Position numbers and translations under genes: made by a program | Notes under the pieces: model-generated | What the model saw: the letters and a program-made list of their open reading frames with translations, nothing else | Database searches by the model: none | What the model was told of the DNA's origin: nothing | Assembly (NCBI RefSeq): GCF_030227115.1 | Contig: NZ_JASSUA010000001.1 | Span: 930,001 to 994,000 of the forward strand | Source of the DNA: Marinobacter sp. SS13-12 | GTDB taxonomy: Bacteria > Pseudomonadota > Gammaproteobacteria > Pseudomonadales > Oleiphilaceae | Direction of reading: 5' to 3' | Length of the DNA stretch: 64,000 bases | Part shown: piece by piece, positions 17,321-24,416 of the stretch | Layout: every line of letters begins with the position of its first letter | Position numbering within the stretch: position 1 is the first letter of the stretch

Positions 17321-17433
17321 AGCAAGTGGGCCGGTCATGCTGTTTGGGATCTATCTTTGGCCATGGATGGCCAAAGTTAAGCGCGCATGGATGCCTTGAG
17401 CGTGTCCCAAACAGCATGACCGGCCCGCTTGCT
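17321..17433 (+). repeat. Structured multi-hairpin repeat, copy A
   Basis: A 113-nt element between phoU and hinT. Outer arms of about 29 bases (17321-17349 and 17405-17433) pair almost perfectly. They enclose a hairpin at 17356-17375 (TTTGGCCAT, GG, ATGGCCAAA) and a smaller hairpin around 17385-17394 (GCAT, GG, ATGC). Both inner loops present GGA. Copy B at 34214-34325 has the same architecture and outer-stem length but different, still complementary, arm sequences, so the RNA structure appears to be what is maintained. It could also end transcription for the two flanking convergent genes. Confidence 0.8.
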
Positions 17434-17450
17434 TCCCCGAGGCTGAAAAA

Positions 17451-17816
17451 TCAGCCCTGCTTCATCTTGTCGGTATACGGCGGCCACCCCATGGGCTTGC
17501 CTGCCAGTACGTGCAGGTGGATATGGAAGACCGTCTGCCCCGAGTTTTCTCCACAGTTCATCACGGTTCGATAGCCATCGTCCGCAAACCCCATTTCCTT
17601 TGCCAGTTTGGCGGCAACCCAGTACAGGTGGCCTACCAGTTCGCGGTCGCCTTCCTGGATATCGTTGATGGTTGCGATTTCCTTTTTCGGGATAATCAGC
17701 AGGTGCACCGGCGCCTGTGGATTGATGTCCCGGAAGGCCAGGCTGGCATCGTCTTCATAAACGATATCGGCCGGAATTTCGCGGTTGATGATCTTGGTAA
17801 AGATGGTCTCCGACAT
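17451..17816 (-). CDS. hinT: HIT-family purine nucleoside phosphoramidase (HinT)
   Basis: A 121-aa protein of typical HinT length. The histidine triad HIHLHVLAG is present near residue 98, together with the conserved N-terminal FTKIINREIPADIVYEDD. HinT hydrolyses AMP-lysine or AMP-phosphoramidate-type substrates and may proofread aminoacyl adenylates. It lies 12 bases downstream of the UbiF-like gene on the same strand and probably shares its transcript. Confidence 0.92.
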   Translation of the reverse strand: MSETIFTKIINREIPADIVYEDDASLAFRDINPQAPVHLLIIPKKEIATINDIQEGDRELVGHLYWVAAKLAKEMGFADDGYRTVMNCGENSGQTVFHIHLHVLAGKPMGWPPYTDKMKQG

Positions 17817-17828
17817 AGTGGTTCCTTG

Positions 17829-19115
17829 TTAAAGTTGTTTGAACCCGGGTAACCGCTCCGCCAGTTGACGGATGACCGGGGGTAGTTCGTCGTCGATACC
17901 CATAGCGTATTTGGCCACCCGGTTTCTGGCAAATGGCATGGCTTTCGCCGCCCCCAGGCCCAGGTTGCGCAGCAGGTGCAGAGGTGGCGTGCGGTTGCTG
18001 AACAGGTGGTAGAAAACATCCATGGCCAGCATCATGCGGCGGTTGGCCGGGCGGCGTTGCTGCTCGTATTGATCAAGTCGGGCAGGGTTGGCCAGGTCAC
18101 AGCCGGCGCGCCTGGCTTCGCGGAGGACCGACTGCAGGCAGCGGGCGTCCTGGAAGCCCAGGTTTACGCCCTGGCCTGCCAGCGGATTGATGGTATGGGC
18201 AGCGTCGCCTACCAGTACCACGCGGTTGTTTACATAGTTTTTGGCATGCTGGCGCGCAATCGGGAAGCTGGCCCTGGCATCAATGTGGGTAAGCAGCGGC
18301 AGCTCCGGCGGGAAAGCGTTCTGTATTTCCGCCATCAATACGCTGTTATCCAGTGATTTGAGGCGCGCCAGCTCTTCCGGTGAGTCGTACCACACCAGCG
18401 AGGCCCAGCTTTCGCCGTTACCGGCGGCATGCAGTGGCAGGAAGGCCCGTGGGCCGCTTGGGTAGAAGCCCTGCCAGGTGATGTCCTGCACCGGGCCCTG
18501 GTAGCGCACGGAGATTACCATCGCCTGTTGCTGGTACTGGTCACGGGTGACGCCGATGCCGGCCAGGTTGCGGGTGCCGGAGTTGGCACCGTCTGCGCCG
18601 ACCACCAGTTCGCCAGTCAGTTCCGTGCCATCGTCCAGCATTACGGTTGCGTTGTCGTCGCTATTGCTGAGGCTGGTGACGGCATGGCCCGAAAACAGGG
18701 TGACGGACGGCTGTGCGGAAGCGCTGCTCCAGAGTGCCTGCTGGGTGATGCAGTTCTCCACAATATGGCCCAGATGGCGGGCGGACAGATTACGGGCGTC
18801 AAAAACCACCTCGGCGATCTTGCGGGGCAAAACATTGCTCAATGGATGGTCGGTTTCATCCCATACCGCCAGGCGGGTATAGCGGGTGGCGCGCATGGCG
18901 AGGATATCTGGCCAGGCGCCCAGTTCGGTCAGATAGCGCTCACTGCCGGCACTCAGGGCTGATACCCGGATGTCGGGAGGCTGAGCGGCATCGTAGGAGG
19001 GCGCGGCACCCTGATCCACAAGGCCAACGCGAAAGCCGCTGCGGCCAAGACCGGTGGCGAGGGCAGCGCCGACCATGCCGGCACCAACAATAACAACATC
19101 AAAGGCTTGGGTCAT
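17829..19115 (-). CDS. ubiF: UbiF-like FAD monooxygenase of ubiquinone biosynthesis
   Basis: A 428-aa flavoprotein hydroxylase of the UbiH/UbiF/VisC/COQ6 family. It has the N-terminal FAD motif VGAGMVGAA, the family block DIRVSALSAGSERYL, and GDAAHTINPLAGQGVNLG near residue 310. Several segments recall E. coli UbiF in particular: WASLVWYDSP, GPRAFLPL and the C-terminal MDVFYHLFSN...PPLHLLRNLGL. UbiF adds the C6 hydroxyl in ubiquinone synthesis. UbiI or UbiH remain possible because paralogues share the same motifs. Confidence 0.8.
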   Translation of the reverse strand: MTQAFDVVIVGAGMVGAALATGLGRSGFRVGLVDQGAAPSYDAAQPPDIRVSALSAGSERYLTELGAWPDILAMRATRYTRLAVWDETDHPLSNVLPRKIAEVVFDARNLSARHLGHIVENCITQQALWSSASAQPSVTLFSGHAVTSLSNSDDNATVMLDDGTELTGELVVGADGANSGTRNLAGIGVTRDQYQQQAMVISVRYQGPVQDITWQGFYPSGPRAFLPLHAAGNGESWASLVWYDSPEELARLKSLDNSVLMAEIQNAFPPELPLLTHIDARASFPIARQHAKNYVNNRVVLVGDAAHTINPLAGQGVNLGFQDARCLQSVLREARRAGCDLANPARLDQYEQQRRPANRRMMLAMDVFYHLFSNRTPPLHLLRNLGLGAAKAMPFARNRVAKYAMGIDDELPPVIRQLAERLPGFKQL

Positions 19116-19201
19116 AACGGGTTCCTGTCTGATACGCCCAGTTTACGCGATGGGCGCGTTCAGACAAGCGGCCCGGAGCAAGCCTGCACCGAGGGGTGCT
19201 T

Positions 19202-19759
19202 TCAGTAGCCAGCCAGGTTGGCAGTGTGGCTGTCTGTCAGCGACTCTGCCCGGCGGGGGCGACCTTTCAGCCAGGCGGGTTTTTGCGCCCCCGGCTTGAC
19301 GAAACCCTGCTCCAGAACCATGGGGTGAACCAGGTTCAGGAAGTCCTCGGTTTTCATATGGATGGACTCGGTATGGCTGCCAGCGGCAAAGGCCAGTTCC
19401 GGTTGCCGGGTCAGGGCTTCAGCGCAGTACACCGACATATCAAAGAGGTTGCCGAACGGCGGCATGGCGCCCACTTCGCATTCCGGGAAGCGGTCCTGAA
19501 ATTCCTGTTCGTCCGCCAGGTCAACAAAGTCGGTATCGAGAATCCGGCTTAACCGGTCCCAGCGAATACGCCAGGTGGCAGGCATGACCAGCATGGCCAT
19601 TTTGCCGTCCAGTTCAATAATCACGGTTTTTACCACCCGGTCACCAGCGATCTTGACGTGGTGCGCCAGCTGTTGGGCAGTAAAGGCAGGGGGGTGAGAC
19701 AGGCACATGTACTCCACGCCTGCCTGATCAAGGAATTCCTTCAACTGCTGTACCGGCAT
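19202..19759 (-). CDS. YbaK/ProX-type aminoacyl-tRNA deacylase-like protein
   Basis: A 185-aa protein with a single YbaK/ProXp editing-type domain (about residues 1-145): an N-terminal helix and strand (LDQAGVEYMCLSHPPAFTAQQLA), the conserved Lys in VVKTVIIELDGK, and the glycine-rich block CEVGAMPPFGNLF. Such proteins hydrolyse mischarged tRNAs in trans. The last 35 residues are basic and outside the domain. The exact tRNA specificity (Pro, Cys or other) cannot be read from the sequence. Confidence 0.75.
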   Translation of the reverse strand: MPVQQLKEFLDQAGVEYMCLSHPPAFTAQQLAHHVKIAGDRVVKTVIIELDGKMAMLVMPATWRIRWDRLSRILDTDFVDLADEQEFQDRFPECEVGAMPPFGNLFDMSVYCAEALTRQPELAFAAGSHTESIHMKTEDFLNLVHPMVLEQGFVKPGAQKPAWLKGRPRRAESLTDSHTANLAGY

Positions 19760-19822
19760 AGTGACAACCTCCTACCAGCAAGTCTGGAACCGGTGGTTTT
19801 TGTGGGCCCGGCTCACGTGGCC

Positions 19823-19857
19823 TGGCGGTGGTGCCGTTGTTACCGGCGCCACCGCCA
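19823..19857. terminator. Strong hairpin between mscS and the YbaK-like gene
   Basis: A 14-bp stem (TGGCGGTGGTGCCG at 19823-19836 against 19844-19857, one wobble pair) with a 7-base loop. It lies 66 bases downstream of the mscS stop and upstream of the YbaK-like gene, both on the minus strand. No T-run follows on that strand, so intrinsic termination is uncertain; it may be an mRNA-stabilising or Rho-related structure. Confidence 0.45.
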
Positions 19858-19922
19858 TTATTGGTCAGCTTAGTTGAGGCTGCTCAGAAAGCGAGTTACA
19901 AAGTGTATTGTTGAGATACCAA

Positions 19923-20756
19923 TCACTCGGTTTTGTAGACGTGCACATCCCGCTGTGGGAAGGGGATGGTGATGCCCTCGGCATCAAACGCCTTCTTTAC
20001 CTTCTCGTGCATGTCCCAGTAGTACGGCCAGAGGTCGTCAGTGGGCACCCAGGCGCGAAACATAAGATTGACCGAATTATCGCCCAGGCTGCCGACACAG
20101 ATCCGCGGCTCCGGGTCCTTCAGGGAACGCTCGTCTTCATCGAACAGGCGCTGGAGAATGGCCTTGGCCTTGTCGACGTCGTCGTCGTAATGGATGCCGA
20201 AAGTCATATCGCAGCGGCGCTTTTCGTAGATACTGACGTTCACCAGGGTGGAGTTGGACAGGTTGCCATTGGGGATGACGATACGGCGGTTGTCGAAGGT
20301 GTTCACCACCGTATAAAGAATCTGAATTTCAGCGACAGCGCCAAGGAAACCCTCGGCTTCGATGGTGTCACCCACCTTGAAGGGCTTGAAGATCAGGATC
20401 AGCACGCCACCGGCAAAGTTGGCAAGGCTACCCTGCAGCGCCAGGCCGATGGCCAGGCCGGCGGCACCAATGACGGCAATGAACGAGGTGGTTGCAATAC
20501 CGATCATGGAGGCGACCGAGATCAGCAGCATGACCTTGAAAACGGCGCTGATCAGGCCACAGAGGAACTTGTTCAGGGTGGGGTCTTTCGCGCCGAGCTT
20601 CTTGTCGAGAACCGCGATGAAGCGGTTAATCAGCCAGAGACCGATAACCAGTGTAACAATGGCCAGCACGAATTTCGGGGCGTAGGCCATAACCAGTGCC
20701 AGGGCCTCGTCCCACAGCTCTGTGGCGTTGATATTCGTTCCCAGAAGATCTTCCAT
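19923..20756 (-). CDS. mscS: Small-conductance mechanosensitive channel MscS
   Basis: A 277-aa protein matching E. coli MscS in length (286 aa). Three membrane helices are followed by the pore-lining and gating stretch AIGLALQGSLANFAGG and the beta domain beginning FKPFKVGDTIEAEG. The C-terminal alpha/beta cage domain is intact. It opens under membrane tension to release solutes during osmotic downshock, relevant to a marine organism. GGAG lies seven bases before the ATG. mnmH lies 49 bases upstream on the same strand. Confidence 0.93.
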   Translation of the reverse strand: MEDLLGTNINATELWDEALALVMAYAPKFVLAIVTLVIGLWLINRFIAVLDKKLGAKDPTLNKFLCGLISAVFKVMLLISVASMIGIATTSFIAVIGAAGLAIGLALQGSLANFAGGVLILIFKPFKVGDTIEAEGFLGAVAEIQILYTVVNTFDNRRIVIPNGNLSNSTLVNVSIYEKRRCDMTFGIHYDDDVDKAKAILQRLFDEDERSLKDPEPRICVGSLGDNSVNLMFRAWVPTDDLWPYYWDMHEKVKKAFDAEGITIPFPQRDVHVYKTE

Positions 20757-20805
20757 TCACTGACTCCTTGATCGGTTTTGGTTACTTGTCTGTCGCATAC
20801 GATGC

Positions 20806-21900
20806 TTACCTGTGCCTGGCCCACTCGATAATGGCTTCTGGCCCACCCTGCATGACAATCCTGCCTTTTTTCTGGTCCAGCTGGTAGTCATACATGGGAT
20901 CGTAATAGTTTTCCAGCAGGGCCTGAATCCACTGATGATGCGCGGCGACATCCGCCGTCCGCTGCTGTATATCGAGGGCGTCTTCCATCAGCTGTCGCAG
21001 CCTGCTGTGGCGTTCACCACCGAGGCGCTTGCGGATCCGGTCCAGAGCGCTGAGCAGATAATCGCGGAAATTGAGCCAGCCGGCCTCTTCGCCGTCCCGT
21101 TCAGCATAGTCCGCAGCCATCTGGTCGACATAGTCTTCACGGATGATGTGTATTCGCTCCTCCATAGGCTGATCAAGCACCATCAAAGATGCTTCCGTCA
21201 TTCGTTCGCGCAGACTTTCCGGCAACGCGCAACGGCCGACCATCCTGCTTTCATCTTCCAGATAAACCGGCCCGCCGACATGGTGGTGTGCCTTGAGCAT
21301 GGCAACTGCCAGGCGGTTTTCAAAGTCGATCTGTGACGGCTGGGGAGTGACCTGGCGGCCAAAGCTGGAGCCCCGGTGATTGGCCAGGCCCTCCAGGTCC
21401 ACCGGATTGGGCAGCTGTTGCAGGACACGGGTTTTGCCGGTGCCGGTGCGGCCGCTCAGAATGACAAACTCCGAGGATTCAACCAGTGCTTCCAGGCTGT
21501 CGATGAGGAAGCGTCGCATCGCCTTGTAGCCACCGGTAACCAGCGGGTAGTCGAGGCCGGCCTCACGGATCCACTCCTGGCTCAGCCGCGAACGCAGGCC
21601 GCCGCGAAAACAGAACAGGTAACCGTCCGGATGGTCTGCGGTGAAGCGCCGCCAGGCTTCAATGCGCTGTGCCTTGAGGTCGCCGGCAACCAGTTGATGG
21701 CCGAGTCTGATCGCTTCATCCTGGCCCTTTTCCTTGTAACAGATACCTACCCGGTGGCGTTCTTCGTCGTTCATCAGGGGAGCATTGATGGCACCGGGGA
21801 AACTGCCTTTACTGAACTCGACGGGGGCCCGCACGTCCATCAACGGCGCGTCGTTGAGGAACAGGGCAAGGTAGTCGCTGGTATCGGGTCTGGACGGCAT
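20806..21900 (-). CDS. mnmH: tRNA 2-selenouridine synthase MnmH (SelU)
   Basis: A 364-aa two-domain protein. The N-terminal rhodanese domain carries the catalytic Cys97 in FCFRGGLRS, and the following P-loop domain has GRTGTGKT (150-157). MnmH converts 2-thiouridine at the tRNA wobble position to 2-selenouridine, via a geranylated intermediate, using selenophosphate. No selenophosphate synthetase (selD) is in the window. It is divergent from the methyltransferase at 22035. Confidence 0.93.
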   Translation of the reverse strand: MPSRPDTSDYLALFLNDAPLMDVRAPVEFSKGSFPGAINAPLMNDEERHRVGICYKEKGQDEAIRLGHQLVAGDLKAQRIEAWRRFTADHPDGYLFCFRGGLRSRLSQEWIREAGLDYPLVTGGYKAMRRFLIDSLEALVESSEFVILSGRTGTGKTRVLQQLPNPVDLEGLANHRGSSFGRQVTPQPSQIDFENRLAVAMLKAHHHVGGPVYLEDESRMVGRCALPESLRERMTEASLMVLDQPMEERIHIIREDYVDQMAADYAERDGEEAGWLNFRDYLLSALDRIRKRLGGERHSRLRQLMEDALDIQQRTADVAAHHQWIQALLENYYDPMYDYQLDQKKGRIVMQGGPEAIIEWARHR

Positions 21901-22034
21901 GACGGGGACTGGTTCGTGCTGAAAATGAGGCAGCAGTATAACGGACGTGACGGTTTTTTGCTCGCCGGCAGATGCCGGTCACCCTTGCTGCCGTTACAAT
22001 GCATCCCTTGCCAGACCCGTACTCCGGAGTAGCC

Positions 22035-22700
22035 ATGACCCCCGACATTCTGAACCAGCACCTCGCGAAAACTCTCAGCCGTGGGCGGGTGGCGGCCACT
22101 GCACCGGCGGGCTGCCCTGACATTTCCCTGTATCTGTTCGATCCTTCAGTCCTGGAGGGACCGATCAGCCATGCCGAAGCCCAGGCCGTGGTGGCGGAGC
22201 CAGCGTATTGGTCATTCTGCTGGGCCAGCGGGCAGGTGCTTGCGGCTTATATCCTGGCCAACCCTCACCTGGTGAAGGGCGAGACGGTACTGGATTTTGG
22301 TTCCGGGTCGGGCATTGTTGCCATTGCCGCTGCTATGGCCGGGGCGCGGGAGGCCATTGCCTGTGACATCGACCCGGCCGCGCTGGATGCTGCCGGAGCC
22401 AATGCCAGGCTGAACGGCGTGACGGTGTCTTTGTGTGATGACTGGAGCACACGGCCAGATAATGTGGGCGTTGTGACGGCAGCGGATGTGCTGTACGACC
22501 CCGATAATCGGCCCTTGTTGTCGGTGTTCAGGCTGGCTGCACCACGGGTGTTGCTGGCGGACTCAAGGATGAGGGATCTGGGAGATGATCGTTACCGGCA
22601 GCAAGTGGTCATTGAGGCCCGCACCTGGCCAGACCTGCACGAGTTCGAGGAGTTCAACCGGGTACGGATCTATCGGGCGGGAGAGGGGCGGGCCGGATAG
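22035..22700 (+). CDS. Class I SAM-dependent methyltransferase (ETFB/nicotinamide N-methyltransferase-like)
   Basis: A 221-aa Rossmann methyltransferase. SAM-binding motif I is VLDFGSGSGIVAIAAA (about 90-105), with an acidic post-I residue in ACDIDPAALDAAGAN and ADVLYD as motif II. The N-terminal EPAYWSFCWASGQVLA is typical of the protein-lysine methyltransferase group related to METTL20 (ETF-beta), a possible substrate. The start is the ATG with CGGAG seven bases upstream. Downstream it shares a bidirectional terminator with the CsrB-type RNA. Confidence 0.75.
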   Translation: MTPDILNQHLAKTLSRGRVAATAPAGCPDISLYLFDPSVLEGPISHAEAQAVVAEPAYWSFCWASGQVLAAYILANPHLVKGETVLDFGSGSGIVAIAAAMAGAREAIACDIDPAALDAAGANARLNGVTVSLCDDWSTRPDNVGVVTAADVLYDPDNRPLLSVFRLAAPRVLLADSRMRDLGDDRYRQQVVIEARTWPDLHEFEEFNRVRIYRAGEGRAG

Positions 22701-22706
22701 ATAAAC

Positions 22707-22740
22707 AAAAAAAAAGGGCAGCCTCTCGGCTACCCTTTTT
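22707..22740. terminator. Bidirectional Rho-independent terminator
   Basis: A GC-rich stem around the loop CTCT (plus strand) has five T on one side and nine A on the other. It ends the CsrB-type RNA on the minus strand and probably also the methyltransferase transcript arriving from the plus strand. Confidence 0.85.
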
Positions 22741-22937
22741 CGGAACAGATGTCGCATCCTTGCGCTGTTGGCAACCATCCCGTTGCCGTTTTCCCTTGTC
22801 ATTCCCTTGTGCCAGCGTCCGAGCCAGCGATCCGATTAGTTGTCCCTTAAGCGAGGCGTCCCTGTGTCCTTGCCTCTCCCTGCATCCAGTTGCCGGGGTG
22901 CATCCAGTGCGTCGTCCTTTTCCCTGTCATCCTTGAT
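22707..22937 (-). ncRNA. csrB: CsrB-family regulatory RNA (CsrA/RsmA sponge)
   Basis: The minus strand of this gap reads as a roughly 230-nt RNA with 15 GGA motifs, mostly as AAGGA, CAGGGA, AAGGGA or CTGGATG. Some sit in small hairpins, for example CGCAAGGATGCG. It ends in a classical terminator: GGGTAGCC, GAGA, GGCTGCCC, then nine T. A TATAGT -10 hexamer lies at 22944-22949, giving a start near 22937. Repeated GGA in loops is the hallmark of CsrB/CsrC/RsmZ RNAs, which titrate the translational repressor CsrA. The gene sits between the methyltransferase and a VanZ-like gene. No credible protein is encoded on either strand. The exact 5' end is an estimate. Confidence 0.88.
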
Positions 22938-22943
22938 GTGATC

Positions 22944-22949
22944 ACTATA
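22944..22949 (-). promoter_or_regulatory. -10 hexamer of the CsrB-type RNA promoter
   Basis: Reading on the minus strand, TATAGT is preceded by a poor -35 (GTGTTT at about 16 bases spacing). A weak -35 fits a promoter that depends on an activator such as GacA/UvrY. Confidence 0.55.
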
Positions 22950-23105
22950 GCAATTGAAATCTTACAAACACGTGAATTATGCACCCCTTTAAAGTTACGA
23001 TCTCTTTAATTGTTCAATAAGTAACTGAAAATCAATAACTTGACATTTCTTACGCGAGAGCTGCTCGGTAAGCGTACGTAACAGAGAAGCGAGATCTCAC
23101 GCTCT

Positions 23106-23123
23106 TGTAGGATATATCTCACA
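23106..23123 (-). promoter_or_regulatory. GacA/UvrY-type upstream activating site
   Basis: The 18-base imperfect palindrome TGTAGG-N6-CTCACA closely fits the known GacA/UvrY box TGTAAG-N6-CTTACA that controls csrB/rsmZ RNAs. It lies about 170 bases upstream of the predicted RNA start, the range seen for csrB promoters. It overlaps the last codons of the VanZ-like gene. A half site, TGTAAG, lies closer to the promoter near 22960-22965. Confidence 0.65.
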
Positions 23124-23541
23124 AGCGACCAGGCTCTTCTCTCACATCTGTTTTCTTGCGCGATGGTTTGGCTCGCCGTCTGATGAAATCCGGGCAGGGC
23201 AGCAGCCCGACGGCAATGCCCGCGGCATCGGCCACAATGTCGGCAACGGCGAAGGTGCGATAGGGCAACTGGGCTTGCACGATTTCAATCGACGCACCAA
23301 AGGCGATCAGGCCAGAGGCAATCCAGAGCCGGCTGAGCCCGGGCCAGGCCAGGCGTGTCACAATCGTCAATTGCAGGAAGGCCAGCACATGATTCAGCTT
23401 GTCGTTATCGGACGAAGGCACCGGGTAGGGCTCGCTTGTGGTTGCGAGATAGAGAATGGCTGTCGCGGATATCACCAGCATTGCCCGCCAGAACGGCTGA
23501 TAATCAAGCAGAAAACGAATGCGCTGTGTCAGAAATGCCAT
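23119..23541 (-). CDS. VanZ-like membrane protein
   Basis: A 140-aa protein with about four hydrophobic segments. The pattern SSDNDKLNHVLAFLQLT (Asp and His in a KxxHxxAF-like context) and the later AVADIVADAAGIAVGLL (DxxxNxxG-like) are typical of the VanZ-like family. Function in this family is poorly defined. The C terminus is basic and charged. The ATG was preferred to a GTG two codons upstream. Confidence 0.68.
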   Translation of the reverse strand: MAFLTQRIRFLLDYQPFWRAMLVISATAILYLATTSEPYPVPSSDNDKLNHVLAFLQLTIVTRLAWPGLSRLWIASGLIAFGASIEIVQAQLPYRTFAVADIVADAAGIAVGLLPCPDFIRRRAKPSRKKTDVREEPGRL

Positions 23542-23625
23542 GTACACCGTCGGGCTGTGGTGGAGTTTGCAACATGATATGCTTTGCGCCCCGTCACTGT
23601 CATTGAAGCTGAGGTGCTGCGAGGT

Positions 23626-24381
23626 ATGTTGAAAGGTAACTTTTTCCGTGGCCTGGGATATCTCGGAGAGGGATTCCGGCTGATACGGCAGCCGGGGCTG
23701 AGGCTGTTTGTTGTTATTCCCCTCGTCATCAATATTCTGTTATTCGGTCTTCTGTTCTATTTCCTGGCCGAACTTTTCACTGCCATGATCGCGACCGCCA
23801 TGGGCTGGCTGCCGGACTGGGCCTGGTTGCAAAGCCTGGACTGGTTGTTCTGGCTGCTCTATGGCGCTGTGATCCTGCTCATGCTCGCCTACGGCTTCGT
23901 TATTGTGGCTAACCTCATCGGCTCCCCGTTCTATGGCTATCTGGCGGAATTGACTGAAAAACACCTGACCGGTCAGGAAGTCAGCACCGAGGAGGGCTGG
24001 AGCCAGATCGTCCGCGATATCCCGCGCGCGCTCTGGCGCGAAGTTCAGAAAATTGTCTATTACCTGCCTCGTGCGGTTGGCCTGTTTATTATCGGTGTTA
24101 TCCCGGTGGTCAACCTGGTGGCGGCCGTGCTCTGGTTCCTGTTCAATAGCTGGATGATGGCGCTGCAGTATGTGGACTACCCGGCGGACAACCACCGGGT
24201 CAGCTTTCCTGCCTTGCGACGCCTGTTGGGAGATACCCGCCTGTCGGCTCTGGGGTTCGGGCTTCCGGTGGCCCTGGCAGCGATGGTGCCGGTATTGAAC
24301 CTGGTGGTGGTTCCTGCAGCGGTTTGCGGGGCAACCGCCTATTGGGTGCGGGAGAACGGGCCATCGAACAAAGACGTATAA
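23626..24381 (+). CDS. cysZ: CysZ-type sulfate transporter
   Basis: A 251-aa membrane protein of the EI24/CysZ family. It has the conserved N-terminal GLGYLGEGFRLIRQPGLR, a helix-rich core and IGSPFYGYLAELTE after the second long hydrophobic region. CysZ imports sulfate for cysteine synthesis. The ATG at 23626 (after CGAGGT) gives the family length (E. coli 253 aa); an upstream start would extend toward the divergent VanZ-like promoter. No other sulfur genes are near. Confidence 0.85.
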   Translation: MLKGNFFRGLGYLGEGFRLIRQPGLRLFVVIPLVINILLFGLLFYFLAELFTAMIATAMGWLPDWAWLQSLDWLFWLLYGAVILLMLAYGFVIVANLIGSPFYGYLAELTEKHLTGQEVSTEEGWSQIVRDIPRALWREVQKIVYYLPRAVGLFIIGVIPVVNLVAAVLWFLFNSWMMALQYVDYPADNHRVSFPALRRLLGDTRLSALGFGLPVALAAMVPVLNLVVVPAAVCGATAYWVRENGPSNKDV

Positions 24382-24416
24382 AACCGCAAAAGTCAGCTAA
24401 ATCCGTCGGAGGTTTC

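Noticed and set aside
17301..17450. Insertion-sequence or MITE remnant after phoU
   Set aside because: Despite terminal inverted repeats there is no target-site duplication, and the second copy has different arm sequences with paired changes, which fits a structured RNA element better.
22563..22802. Minus-strand ORF of 79 aa in the sRNA region
   Set aside because: It reads through the terminator of the CsrB-type RNA and has no protein-like features.
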